A DNA stretch of 64,000 nucleotides from positions 393,041 to 457,040 of the forward strand of contig CAUYUJ010019115.1 in NCBI GenBank assembly GCA_963575745.1. The letters run 5' to 3'. A program made the translations under genes and the position numbers. Shown piece after piece: positions 10,883 through 21,479 of this stretch; position 1 is the stretch's first letter, and each line of letters begins with the position of its first letter. Under the pieces are notes generated by a model that searched no databases, had not been told where the DNA came from, and saw nothing but the letters and a program-made list of their open reading frames with translations. This DNA comes from Prorocentrum cordatum. Its lineage: Eukaryota > Sar > Dinophyceae > Prorocentrales > Prorocentraceae.

Positions 10883-10902
10883 TTGAGGCAAAACGGCTAT
10901 GG
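10883..10902 (-). other. Second relic spliced leader, more decayed
   Basis: The minus strand reads CCATAGCCGTTTTGCCTCAA, with three differences from the matching 20 bases of the spliced leader. One of them is the same A-to-G change seen in the copy at 6966-6985. The ATG follows after seven bases. Position and spacing, more than identity, support the call. Confidence 0.6.
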
Positions 10903-11040
10903 TAATGGTGACGTGTCGATGTGATTTGTGGCGCAGTCAAGGTTTTACCACGAGGGGCCTTCGCTAAGGGACGACGGCTCCTATATACGAGGAATGCCTT
11001 CAAGAGGCCCCCGAGAGGTCAACCGCGGGATCCCAACCAG

Positions 11041-11150
11041 CATCCATACGTTCCCCTCCTCCTCCACCCTTCCTCCTCCTACTCCTCCTCCCCCCTCCTC
11101 CTCCTCCTCTTCCTCCTCCCCCCCCCCTCCCCCTTCCTATAAGACTACCT
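11041..11150 (+). repeat. CTCCTC pyrimidine tract
   Basis: A CCTCCTC/CCCCCTCC tract of about 110 bp. 11150-11440 is moderately AT-rich and shows nothing recognisable. Confidence 0.85.
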
Positions 11151-11444
11151 GATTGTATTGGCTGTATATGCAATGGAGATAGTAAGGATGGCAATGGCAA
11201 GAACATTAGTAATTGCATTTCGAGAAAGGTCATCATCTTAGTAGTGCTAATAGCAATACCAATAATGAAAACAATGCTACGAAGTACCAGACAAACAGCA
11301 AATCTGAACCAATACCAGCACAATCGTAATGGCGTCGACGAAGTCATACGTTATCGAACTGCGGGGAAGGGCATTCTTTCATCAGTTATTTGATACATTT
11401 CAGGTTGGTTTTCCAGGGGTAACACATATACGTGTGTTGTTCAT

Positions 11445-11821
11445 GATATATATATATATATATATACATATATATACATATATACAATGAACACGTATGT
11501 ACATGTACCAAATACAGGTACACATATATGCACATATGCATATGTCTAATCATACATGATTACACAGTCACAATACAATCGCATAGTGTTCCAGTCAGAC
11601 CCCCCCCCCCCCCCGCACACGCACCACACACAACGCGCACAAACACCACCACCACCACACGCACGCACACACGCACACACACACACGCACACACACACAC
11701 TCGCATACGCACGTGGTGGTGGTGGGGATAGTGGCGATGGTGGTGGTGGCGGTGGTGTTTGTGTGTATACGGCGTGTGTGTGTGTGTGTGTGCGTGTGTG
11801 GTGGTGGTCGTGGTCGTGGTG

Positions 11822-11852
<31 letters not shown>

Positions 11853-12300
11853 CTCCTCACGGGCACGCACGCGCGCGCGCACGCACGCACGCGCACACAT
11901 GTCGCACGCATGCGTGCTGTATACACAGGCTAAGCATAACGCAGCATGCGCCTATACATATCTGATTCGTATGGATCGTGCCTATGAACTTGATACGTAT
12001 CATATAACGATGGCTGTAATGGTGTATGTATGCGCTGTACCACATTGTGGTTATATTGTTGCATATGTATATGTTTGTATGTGAATACATATATGTAGTA
12101 GACCCCAAAAAACACACACCACACACCACACACACACCACCACCACACGCACGCACACGCACACACACACACACACTCGTGCGCACGTCGTGGAGAGCGT
12201 GGTGGCGGGGTGGTTGGTTGGTTCTAGTTGCGGTGATGGTGGTGAGAATAGTGGCGATGGTGGTGGTGGGGGTGGTGTGTATACGGTGTGTTTGTGTGTG
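11445..12300. repeat. TA, CA/CG and GT simple repeats in mirror-image order
   Basis: A TA-rich run (11447-11487) is followed by a C run at about 11600, then CAC/ACGC dinucleotides, then GGTGGTGGT, GT dinucleotides and a G run near 11836-11852, then GCGCAC repeats. CA and GT blocks return at 12107-12300. The C-run/CA block and the GT/G-run block are complementary and could fold on each other. No gene is seen. Confidence 0.85.
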
Positions 12301-12304
12301 TGTG

Positions 12305-12379
12305 TCAGTACTTCCACTGCTACTGCTACTTCTACGACTACTGCTACAACTACAACAACTACTACTACTACTACTACTA

Positions 12380-12410
<31 letters not shown>

Positions 12411-12420
12411 AACTACTACA

Positions 12421-12481
<61 letters not shown>

Positions 12482-12696
12482 GTACTACTATTACGACTAC
12501 GACTACGACTACGACTACGACTACGACTACGACTACGACTACGACTACTACTACTACTACTACTACTACGACTACTACTACTACTACTACTACCACTAGT
12601 ATTACTCCTACTACTACCAGTAATACTGATACTGTACTCGGACTAGGATTTGGACTAGGACTTGGTCTAAGACTAGAACTAGGACTAAGACGACGA

Positions 12697-12762
<66 letters not shown>

Positions 12763-12766
12763 CTAC

Positions 12767-12809
<43 letters not shown>

Positions 12810-12812
12810 ACT
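12305..12812. repeat. (TAC)n trinucleotide repeat with GACTAC core
   Basis: About 500 bp of TAC/ACT repeat, with a pure hexamer GACTAC segment at about 12495-12546 and a CTG segment at about 12783-12810. Poly-Val, poly-Thr and poly-Leu ORFs up to 314 codons on both strands are products of this repeat. Confidence 0.95.
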
Positions 12813-12889
12813 ACTACGCGGGTGTGTGCGCGTGTACACGCGCACACACCCGCGTACGCGCGCACCGCCCTCCACAAAAAAAAAACAAT

Positions 12890-13060
12890 ACCGAAAACCA
12901 AGCGCGATCCGCTCCTCAACCAAGCGCGGCTGACTCATCTTGGCAAGCGAACCAAGTGCGCGCACTTGGTTTTTTCGAGTGCGCGGAAAAACCAACCGGT
13001 ACCGGTTCCGTTCGGGTGCGATTGGTTTTTTTCAAGTTCCGATGGTTTGGGGAACTTGGT
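12890..13060. repeat. Palindrome-rich CCAAGCGCG block
   Basis: It contains the perfect palindrome CCAAGTGCGCGCACTTGG and the smaller AACCGGTACCGGTT, set among CCAAGCGCG and AACCAA steps. The same vocabulary (CCAAGTGCGCCGAAAAACC, AACCAAGCGAGCGCGATCGG) stands at 2490-2600 next to the large foldback, so the two loci may share an element. Confidence 0.6.
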
Positions 13061-13064
13061 AGCG

Positions 13065-14660
13065 TTCAAAACCCGGAGAGCGAAGAAAACCTCGGGGACG
13101 CGAAATCTTTCCTCGAAAGCTCTGGGGGCTCTCCTGCATGCAGCGCTTGTGAAGCGCTGCCAGGCGCCCTTCTATGCGTGCCTGCACACGTGCAGGCACG
13201 CGTGGACGCGTGCCAGAAGCGGCCCCGGACGGGCTGCGACCCCGGACGAGTTGCTGCGGGGATTCTGGAGCGGCGAAGATGGGCTGGTGGCGGGCGCCAC
13301 CACCGTCTGGCTTTCTAAAACCCTCCGGGAAAAACCCGGAGAGCGAAGAGACCCTCGGGGACGCGAAATCTTTCCTCGAAAGCTCTGGGGGCTCTCCTGC
13401 AGCGCTTCTGAAGCGCTGCCAGGCGCCCGTCCGCGTGCAGGCACACGTGGACGCGTGCCAGAAGCGCCCCCGGACGGGCTGCGACCCCGGACGAGTTGCT
13501 GCGGGGATTCTGGAGCGGCGAAGATGGGCCCGGCAACCCCCCCCGGGGATTGTGGACTGGCGGAGATGGGCCAGTGGCGGGCACCACCACCGTCCGGCTT
13601 CTAATCTAAAACCCTCTAGCTCTCAGAGAACTCTCTGGGAAAAACCCGGAGAGCAAAGAGAACACACACACCGGAAAGCTTTCCTGGCGGGCCCTCGGAC
13701 GCTCTCGTGAAGCGCTTCTGGGGCTCTGGGGGGCTCCCCTGCAGCGCTTCTGAAGCGCTGCCAGGAACGCGTCCACGCGTGCCTGCGCGCGTGCAGGCAC
13801 GCGTAGACGCTTGCCGGAAGCTCTCCCGGACCCGCCGCGACGTTTTACAGGTTGCTGCGAGGATCCTGGACCGGCGGAGATGGGCTGCTGGCGGGCACCA
13901 CCACCGTCCGGCTTCAAATCTAAAGCCCTCTAGCTCTCAGAGAGCTCTCCGGGAAAATCTCTCACAATCTTCGAAAAACCGACCCAAGTGTCACACATTG
14001 TCCGCCCGGGCCGGCTGGGTCAACTAGCTGCACCCCGCGCCGGAATTTCTCTAGCTCGCCGTTGCCGAAGAGCTCTACGAGGTACACACCGGACGGCTTT
14101 CCTGGCGAGCTCTCGGACGCTCGCGTACAGCGTTTCTGGAGCTCTGGGGGGCTCCCCTGCAGCGCTTCTGAAGCGCTGCCAGGAACGCTTCCACGCGTGC
14201 CTGCGCGCGTGCAGGCACGCGTGGACGCTTGCCGGAAGCTCTCCCGGACCCGCTGCCGGGCCCGGCAACCCCCCCCGGGGATCGTGGACCGGCGGAGATG
14301 GGCTGCTGGCGGGCACCACCGCCGTCCGGCTTCTAATCTAAAACCCTCTAGCTCTCAGAGAGCTCTCCGGGAAAGACGCGGAGAGCGGAGAGAGCCTCGG
14401 AGACGGGAACTCTTTCCTGGAGAGCTCTGCGGGGCCCCCCGGAAGCGCTCCGGAAGCGCTGCCAGGCACGCCTCCACGCGTGCCTGCACGCGTGGACGCG
14501 TGCCGGAAGCGCTCCCGGATCAGCTGCCGGCACGGGCGAGCCGCTGCGAGGATCGTGGACCGGCGGAGATGGGCTGCTGGCGGGCACCACCACCATCCGG
14601 CGTCTAATCTAAAACCCTCTAGCTCTCAGAGAGCTCTCCGGGAATACCGAAGAGCTCAAC
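13065..14660 (+). repeat. Family A hairpin-repeat array, second block
   Basis: Five or six units with the same order of inverted repeats as in 1-2475. The linker GGTAGCGTTCAAAACCCGGAG stands at the left edge, and CCGCGCCGGAATTTCTCTAG and GAGCTCTACGAGGTA linkers lie between units. No gene is called. Confidence 0.9.
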
Positions 14661-14664
14661 GAGG

Positions 14665-15865
14665 TACCTGGGAACCGGCGGTAAACCGTCAACCAGGTTA
14701 CCGCCGGGGCCCTCGTAGAGCTCTCTTCTCGCACGGCGTTCCTTGGAACACGTGAAGGAAGTTTCTGGGGCGAGACCCGAAAAACTAAAAACAATCACGT
14801 CTTCTGTTTTTGTCCAACGTCGGTTGCTCCAAGTGTTTTGGTACTAATACTGTATCTACAGGCCTGATAATTTCACAGGCGCACGCGTCATAACCCACTA
14901 CAGGTGCGAAAAATCTGGTTTCTCAAAATGAACTGTCAAATATCTTTCAAACTGGGAACCGGCGGTAAACCGTCGACCAGGTTACCGCCGGGCACCTCGT
15001 AGAGCTCTTTTCTTGCACAGCGCTCCTCGGAACACATGAAAGAAACTTCTGAAGCGAGAGCCGAAAAACTCGGAAAATCAGGATTTTTCGGTTTTCATCC
15101 AAAGTCGGTTGCTCCAAGAGTTTTGATAATAATACTGCACCTACGGACCTGAGAATTTGACTGGCAGACGCGGCATCCCACTACATGTGCGAAAAATTTG
15201 CTTAAAATGAATTGTCAAATATCTTTCAAATCTTAACAAAACCAACCCAAAACTGTCACATTGTCTCTTTTGGTCGGGTTGGCCAACTAGCTCCACCCCG
15301 CTCCGGAACTGGCGCCGGCGGTGAACCGTCAACCTGGTCACCGCGGGGAACCTCGTAGAGCTCCTTGCACGAGTAGGAGAGCTCAGGATCGAAGTAGAGA
15401 AATGAAGATTTTCTTAAAATTTTCATTTTTCGATTTTTCGATATTCGTGATAGCTCGGTTCCCGGACTGGCGCCGGCAGTGAACCGTCAACCTGGTCACC
15501 GCCGGAAGCCTCGTAGAGCTCCGTGCACACGTAGGAGTGCTTAGATGCAGAGCAGAGAGCTTATCGGAGCATTTCTAGAAAAACGTCGAATTTGCATTTC
15601 TCGTTGTCAACTTAGTGTCGGTTGCTCCGAATTTTTCGATAGTAAAACTGGTTCTAGAGAGCTGAGCTGCTCTGGGAACAAGTTTTAAATGCCGATGCTT
15701 GGCCTAAAAATCCACTTTCTCAAAATGAATTGTCAAATATCTTTCGAATACCAGCAAAACCGACCGAAAGTTACCACTTTGTCTCTTCTGGTCGGTTTGA
15801 CCAACTAGCTCCACCCCGCGCCAGAATTCCTCTAGCTCATCGATAACGAAGAGCTCTACGAGGTG
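14665..15865 (+). repeat. Family B dispersed repeat, four partial copies
   Basis: Each copy opens with a hairpin whose arms are CCGGCGGTAA and TTACCGCCGG (14672, 14951; decayed at 15315 and 15470), then CCTCGTAGAGCTC, a variable AT-richer body with CGGTTGCTCCAAGTGTTTTG, GTGCGAAAAATCTG and AAATATCTTTCAAATCTTAG, and ends in TCGGGTTGGCCAACTAGCTC and CCTCTAGCTCATCG-type sequence. Other copies lie at 26741-27061, 36464-37075, 37786-38134 and 40210-40481 plus 44682-44800. It is non-coding. Confidence 0.8.
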
Positions 15866-16890
15866 AGTCAACTCACTTGGTAGCGTCCAAAACCTGGAGA
15901 GCGGAGAGACCCTCGGAGACGGGAAGTCTTTCCTCGAGAGCTCTGCGGGGCCCCCATGAAGCGCTCCGGAAGCGCTGCCAGGCACGCCTCCACGCGTGCC
16001 TGCGCGCGTGCAGGCACGCGTGGACGCGTGCTGGAAGCGCTCCCGGACCAGCTGCCGGCACGGGCGAGCCGCTGCGAGGATCGTGGTCCGGCGGAGATGG
16101 GCTGCTGGCGGGCGGCTTCTAAGAGAGCTCTCCGGGGATAATGGAATGCATCAGGGGAGCTGAGCTGCTCTCAGAAAAAAAGTTTTTATGCGTATGCTTA
16201 GCGCAAAACTCTGCTAAATAAAATGGTCAAATATCTTTCAAATCTTAGCAAAACCGACCAAACAGTTATCACTTTGTCCGCCAGGGCCGGGTCAACCACT
16301 TGGTAGCGTCCAAAACCCGGAGAGCGAAGAGACCCTCGCGGACGGAACATGTTTTCTGGAGAACCCTGGGGGGCTCCCCTGAAGCGCTTCGAAAGCGCTG
16401 CCAGGCACGCCTCCATGCGTGCCTGCACGCGTGCAGGCACGCGTGGACGCGTGCCGGAAGCGCTTCCGGACGGGCTGCCGGAACGGGCGAGTTGCTGCGA
16501 GGATCGTGGACCGGCGGAGATGGGCTGCTGGCGGGCACCACCACCGTCCGGCATCTAATCTAAAACCCTCTCGCTCTCAGAGAGCTCTCCGGGAACTTGG
16601 TAGCGTCCAAAACCTGGAGAGCGAACGGGCAACTCTGCAAAGCTTTCGTGCCGAGCTCTGGGGTGCTCTCGTGGAGCGCTTCTCAAGCGCTACCAGGCGC
16701 GCTTCCTCGCGAGCCTGCGCGCGTGCAGGCGCGCGTGGACGCATGCCGGAAGCGCTCCAGGACCCGCTGCTGGGACAAACAACCTTCTCCAGGGATTCTG
16801 GAGCGGCGAAGATGGGCTGCTGGCGGGCGTCCCCACCGTCGGGCTTCTAATCTAAAACCCTATAGCTCTCAGAGAGCTCTCCGGGAACAG
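15865..16890 (+). repeat. Family A array with a short family B piece
   Basis: Three hairpin units stand at 15890-16130, 16310-16590 and 16600-16885. A family B tail (16150-16300) lies between the first two. Confidence 0.85.
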
Positions 16891-17080
16891 ACTGCGCGCC
16901 CAGGATCTCGTCTCCTGGATCGAACGAGCGCCAACCTTGGATCCTCGCCCCGAGGCCGCGCGCGCCCCAGATCCCCCGGGCCGGCCCGCTCACGCACGCG
17001 TATGGGAGCGGCCCCACGCACGCAGTTCGGCGTGCGGAGACGCTGGAAACCTCGCGTACTGAAGCTCTGAATACGCTGGG
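16890..17080 (+). other. Unique GC-rich spacer
   Basis: About 190 bp without the surrounding repeat motifs. The only ORF crossing it is the end of a repeat ORF. I see no gene. Confidence 0.5.
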
Positions 17081-17084
17081 TACT

Positions 17085-18827
17085 TTCCTGGGACGCTGTG
17101 AAAACTCAGGGAAGCGTTCCTGAAGAGCTCTGGGTGGCCCCCTGAAGCGCTTTTGCAGCGCTCCCCAGGCGCTGCAAGCGACGCCACCACGCGTGCCTGC
17201 ACGCGTAAAAGCGCACGTGAGTGCGCGCCCGAAGCGCTCCCGGACCCGCTGCTACCCTGGGCGAGTTGCTGCGCGGATCGTGGAGCGGCGGAGGTGGGGT
17301 GCCTTCCTCGCCACCCACCCCCGGCCTCTTCTCTGAACCCTCAGCTCTCCAAGGAGCTAACGCTGGGGGGCGCTCCCGGGGCGCTTTTGAAGCGCTGCCA
17401 GCGACGTGCCGGTGCTGCGTGCCTGCGCGCCTGCAGGGACGCGTGGGCGCGTGCCGGAAGCGCTCCCGGACGCGCTGCGACGTTTTACAAGCCGCTGCGA
17501 CGATCGTGGACCGGCGAGGATGGGCGTGTCCCCCTCACCACCCACCTCCGGCTTCTTCTCTGAAGCCCTCAGCTCTCCAAAGAGCTATCCGGGGAACTAG
17601 CTCCACCCCGCGCCGGAATTCCTCTAGCTCATCGATGCCGAAGAGCTCTACGAGGTATTCCTCTAGCTCATCGGTGACGAAGAGCTCTACGAGGTATTTC
17701 AGCAGAACCGACCCAAAGTCATCACTTTGTCTCTTCTGGTCGGGTCGACCAACTAGCTCCACTCCGCGCCGGAATTCCTCTAGCTCATCGATGACGAAGA
17801 GCTCTGCGAGGGATTTGGTTGCGCCCAAAACCCGGAGAGCAAAGAGGCAACTCTGCCCAGCTTTCGTGCCCAGCTCTGTGAGCTCTCCTGATGCGATTCT
17901 CAAGCGCTGCTAGGCGCGCTTCCACGCGTGCCTGCACGCATGCGAGCATGCGTGGACGCGTGCCGGAAGCGCTCCCAGACGGGCTGCCGGGACATACAAG
18001 CCCCTGCGGGGATTCTGGAGCGGCAAACATGGGCTGCTGGCGGGACCACCACCGTCCGGCTTCTAACCTGAAGCCCTATAGCTCTCAGAGAGCTCTCCGG
18101 GAATTACTCTTAAGCTTCCAGCAACTGGCCAAAGGAAGCTCTACGAGTTACTAGCTCTCCAGCGCCCCGGAAATACTCTGAGGCTTCCAGCAACTAGCTA
18201 AGGGAAGCTCTATGAGTTACTAGCCAACTAGCTGCACCCTGCGCCGGAATTCCTCTAGCTCATCGATGCCGAAGAGCTCTACGAGGTATTACTCTTAAGC
18301 TTCCAGTAACTAGCTAAGGGAAACTTTACGAGTGACTAGAACGCTTTCTTGACAAGCTCTGGGAAGTTCCCCTGCACCGTTTCTGAAAGCGCTGCAAAGC
18401 ACGCTTCCACGCAAGCCTCCACGCGTGCAGGCACGCTTGGACGCGTGCCAGAAGCGCTCCCGGACCAACTGCGACGTTCTACAACCTGCTGCGACGAACG
18501 TGGAGCGCCGTGGAGGAGCTCCTGGCCGGCACCACCACCGTCCGGCTTCTAATCTAAAACCCTATAACTCTCAGAGAGCTCTCCGGGAACATTGTCCGCC
18601 CGGGCCGGGTCGGCCAACTAGCTCCACCCCGCGCCGGGTTTCCTCTAGCTCGTCGATGCCGAACGGCTCTACGAAGTAGGATGGGCTGCTGGCAGGCACC
18701 ACGACCGTCCGGCTTCTAATCTGAAGCCCTATATAGCTCTCAGAGAGCCCTCCGGGAATTACTCTTCTAGCATTCGCCGCTAACGCTCTAAGGCAAGCTC
18801 TACGTTTTACTGTGCTGAACAGCTCTG
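17085..18827 (+). repeat. Family A array, diverged units
   Basis: The units carry a variant middle (GGGGTGCCTTCCTCGCC, CACCCACCTCCGGCTTCTTC) and many short GAATTCCTCTAGCTCATCG and GAAGAGCTCTACGAGGTA linkers. A sub-repeat TTACTCTTAAGCTTCCAGCA occurs repeatedly at 18100-18330. Confidence 0.85.
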
Positions 18828-19480
18828 TTCCCGGAGAGCTCTCTGAGAGCTATAGGGTTTAGAGCGGTGGTGGTGCCTGCCAGCAGCCCACTTGGTATCC
18901 AAAACCCGAAGAGCGAAGAGGGGGCTTTTCTGAGGCGCTTCTGAAGCGCTGCCAGGCTCGCGTCTACGCGTGCCTGCACGCGTGTAGGCACGTGTGGACG
19001 CGTGCCCGAAGCGCTCCCGGACCCGCTGCGACCTCCCGCGAGTCGCTGCGAGGAACGTGGAGCGCCGTGGAGGAGCTGCTGGCAGGCACCACCACCGTCC
19101 GGCTTCTTATCGGAAGCCCTATAGCTCGCAGAGAGCTCTCCGGGAATCTTCGCCGCTCCACGATCCCCGGAGCGGCCTGTAAAACATCGCAGCGTGTCCG
19201 GGAGACGCGCCCACGCGTGCCTGCACGCGTGCAGGCACGCGTGGAAGCGTTGTTGGCAGCGCTTCAGAAGTTCCCGGAGAGTTCTCTGAGAGCTATAGGG
19301 TTTTAGATTAGAAGCCGGGCGGTGGTGGTGCCTGCCAGCAGCCCATCTTCGCCGCTCCGCGATACCCGGAGGGAATTGTAAAACGTCGCAGCGTGTCCGG
19401 GAGATCTTCCGGCACGCGCCCACGCGTGCCTGCGCGCGTGCAGGCGCGCGTGGAAGCGTTGTTGGCAGCGCTTCAGAAGT
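18828..19480 (-). repeat. Family A units in inverted orientation
   Basis: At 18828-18890, 19149-19225 and 19267-19480 the unit reads backwards: TTCCCGGAGAGCTCTCTGAG leads into GGTGGTGGTGCCTGCCAGCA and then GTGTCCGGGAG. A forward unit (18950-19145) lies between them. A perfect 32-bp palindrome copy lies at 19212-19243. Confidence 0.85.
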
Positions 19481-19882
19481 GCTTTAGGGAAGCCCCCCAG
19501 AGCTTTCCAGAAAAGCTTCCCAGATTTCCAAATTATTCAGAGCTTCGCAGGGAAGCTTTCTAGCGTCTCCAGAGCTACGCCACGCAAAGTTTACGGCGTC
19601 TCCACGCATGCTAAACTGCGTGCGTGTGCTGCGTTTGTGTGAACGCCTCTTTGCTATCCGGGTTTTGGACGCTACCAGGTGCTTTAGGGAAGCCCCCCAG
19701 AGCTTTTCAGAAAAGCTTCCCAGATTTCCAAATTATTCAGAGCTTCGCAGGGAATCTTTCCAGCGTCTCCAGAGCTACGCCACGCAAGGTTTCCCGCGTC
19801 TCCACGCACGCTAAACCGCGTGCGTGTGCTGCGTTTGTGCGAGTGCCTCTTTGCTATCCGGGTTTTGGGCGCTACCAAGTGC
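19481..19882 (+). repeat. Direct duplication with 200-bp period
   Basis: The segment beginning GCTTTAGGGAAGCCCCCCAG starts at 19481 and again at 19681, and the copies differ at only a few sites. The unit ends with TTTGCTATCCGGGTTTTGG and GCTACCA. Confidence 0.95.
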
Positions 19883-19989
19883 AGCACGAGTAAAACCAAT
19901 TAAAACAGTATCATTTCCAAGAAAGTAGCAGAGTACGACTCGGTGTTCAGCCCTAGCGCTGATAGCAGACTGAGCGCGGGTGTCTAGAA

Positions 19990-20870
19990 CCGTTCGAATA
20001 GCGCGCATGATGATTCTATTCCCATTGCAATGCCTAAGAGCTTTCAAGCTCATCTGCACCTCGAGTTCAATCCAGAAAACGAATTTCATCACCAGAAAAT
20101 AGCAGAGTATAGCTAGTTGGTTGGTGCGCCCAAGGGTATAGCAGAGTATAGCAAAGTATAGCAAAGTATAGCAGAGTATGGCTGTGCCCAAGAGCTCTCA
20201 AGCTCATCCGCACCTCGAGTTCAGTGAAGAAATTCATCAGCATTTCGAGAAAAATTGGTCGAATACGAATAGTTTTGCGGTCCTAGCTCGGATAGCAGAG
20301 TCAGTTCCGAGCTCTGGATGCTTCAGCCTCGATTACGTGTGCGTACAAGCTCTGTAGCTATGCTACAGCTCGAGTTAAGTACAGAACACCGACAGCGCCT
20401 GTTAAGATAACTCGGAGAATACGAATAGTTTCGCGGACCTAGCTCGAGTAGTAGACCGAGTTCAGACCTCTCGATGCAACAGACGAACGCGCCTGATGAT
20501 TCTCAACCGATTCGTGTGCGTACCAGCTCTGTAGCTCTCCTTCAGCCCGAGTTAAGTACAGAAAACCGACAACACCTGTCAATATGTCTCGAAGAATACG
20601 AATAGTTGTGCGAACCTAGCTCGAGTAAGAGACCGAGTTCAGACCTCTGGATGCAACAGACGAAAGCGCATGATGATTCCGAATCGGTTTCTGTGAGTAC
20701 CAGCTTTGTAGCTCTCCTAAATCTCGAGTTAAGTACAGAAAACCGTCAACGCGTGTCAAGATGACTCGAAACGGCCGATCCCGCCGCAACGCTTTTTGGC
20801 AGTAAAAGGTACCCGATCGAGCTGAGATTGAGACAGCGAGCGGGAATAAGATCGAATATGGTGGGAAAAA
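19990..20870 (+). repeat. 177-bp tandem repeat
   Basis: CGAGTTAAGTACAGAA starts at 20371, 20548 and 20725 (period 177), with an earlier diverged unit from about 20214. A tetramer-like GTATAGCAAA/GTATAGCAGA run lies at 20105-20180. No gene is seen. Confidence 0.9.
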
Positions 20871-21014
20871 TTCTAGAGCTCAAACGAATTGTTGAATTTC
20901 GAGAACGTAATTTTCAACAGAGCAAAAGTCACCAAAAGGTCCGTCGATATTTTTTTGCCAGCTAGCTCTCCAGCGCGCCGGAACTTGGTGGCGTCCAAAA
21001 CCCAGATAGCAAAG

Positions 21015-21400
21015 AGGCGCTCGCACCAACGAGCGCACGCACATAAGCACGCGCGCACGGGCACACACATACAACACGACGACACACACGTACGCCAACA
21101 TGCTCAGCACACACGCACACACACACACGCACACACACACACACGCGCAGAGGTCGAAACACACGCGCGAACGCGCACACACACAACATCTCACATACAC
21201 ACCCACGGACAAGCACACGCACACAAATCACACAAGCACACACGCACACACTCGGGGGCACACACAAACACCCACACTCACACACGCATACACAAACCCA
21301 AGCACGCACGCACACACACACACACACGCACGCACAACCCACGCACACAGACGCACGCGCAAGCACCCAGGGAAACCGAAGCACTGACGACCACACGATG
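21015..21400 (+). repeat. CACACG/CACGCA simple repeat
   Basis: An ACAC-rich tract of about 385 bp with many ACGC interruptions. His/Thr-rich and Cys/Val-rich ORFs on the two strands are artefacts. Confidence 0.95.
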
Positions 21401-21479
21401 ACGCACCCACCGCAGCCACCTCAGCGCCCTCCCCCCCGCGCTCCTCTGCCGCCCCCGCGCGCCCTCGCCCTCCCCGCCG

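Noticed and set aside
12051-12995. 314-codon minus-strand ORF of mostly Val
   Set aside because: It is a product of the TAC trinucleotide repeat.
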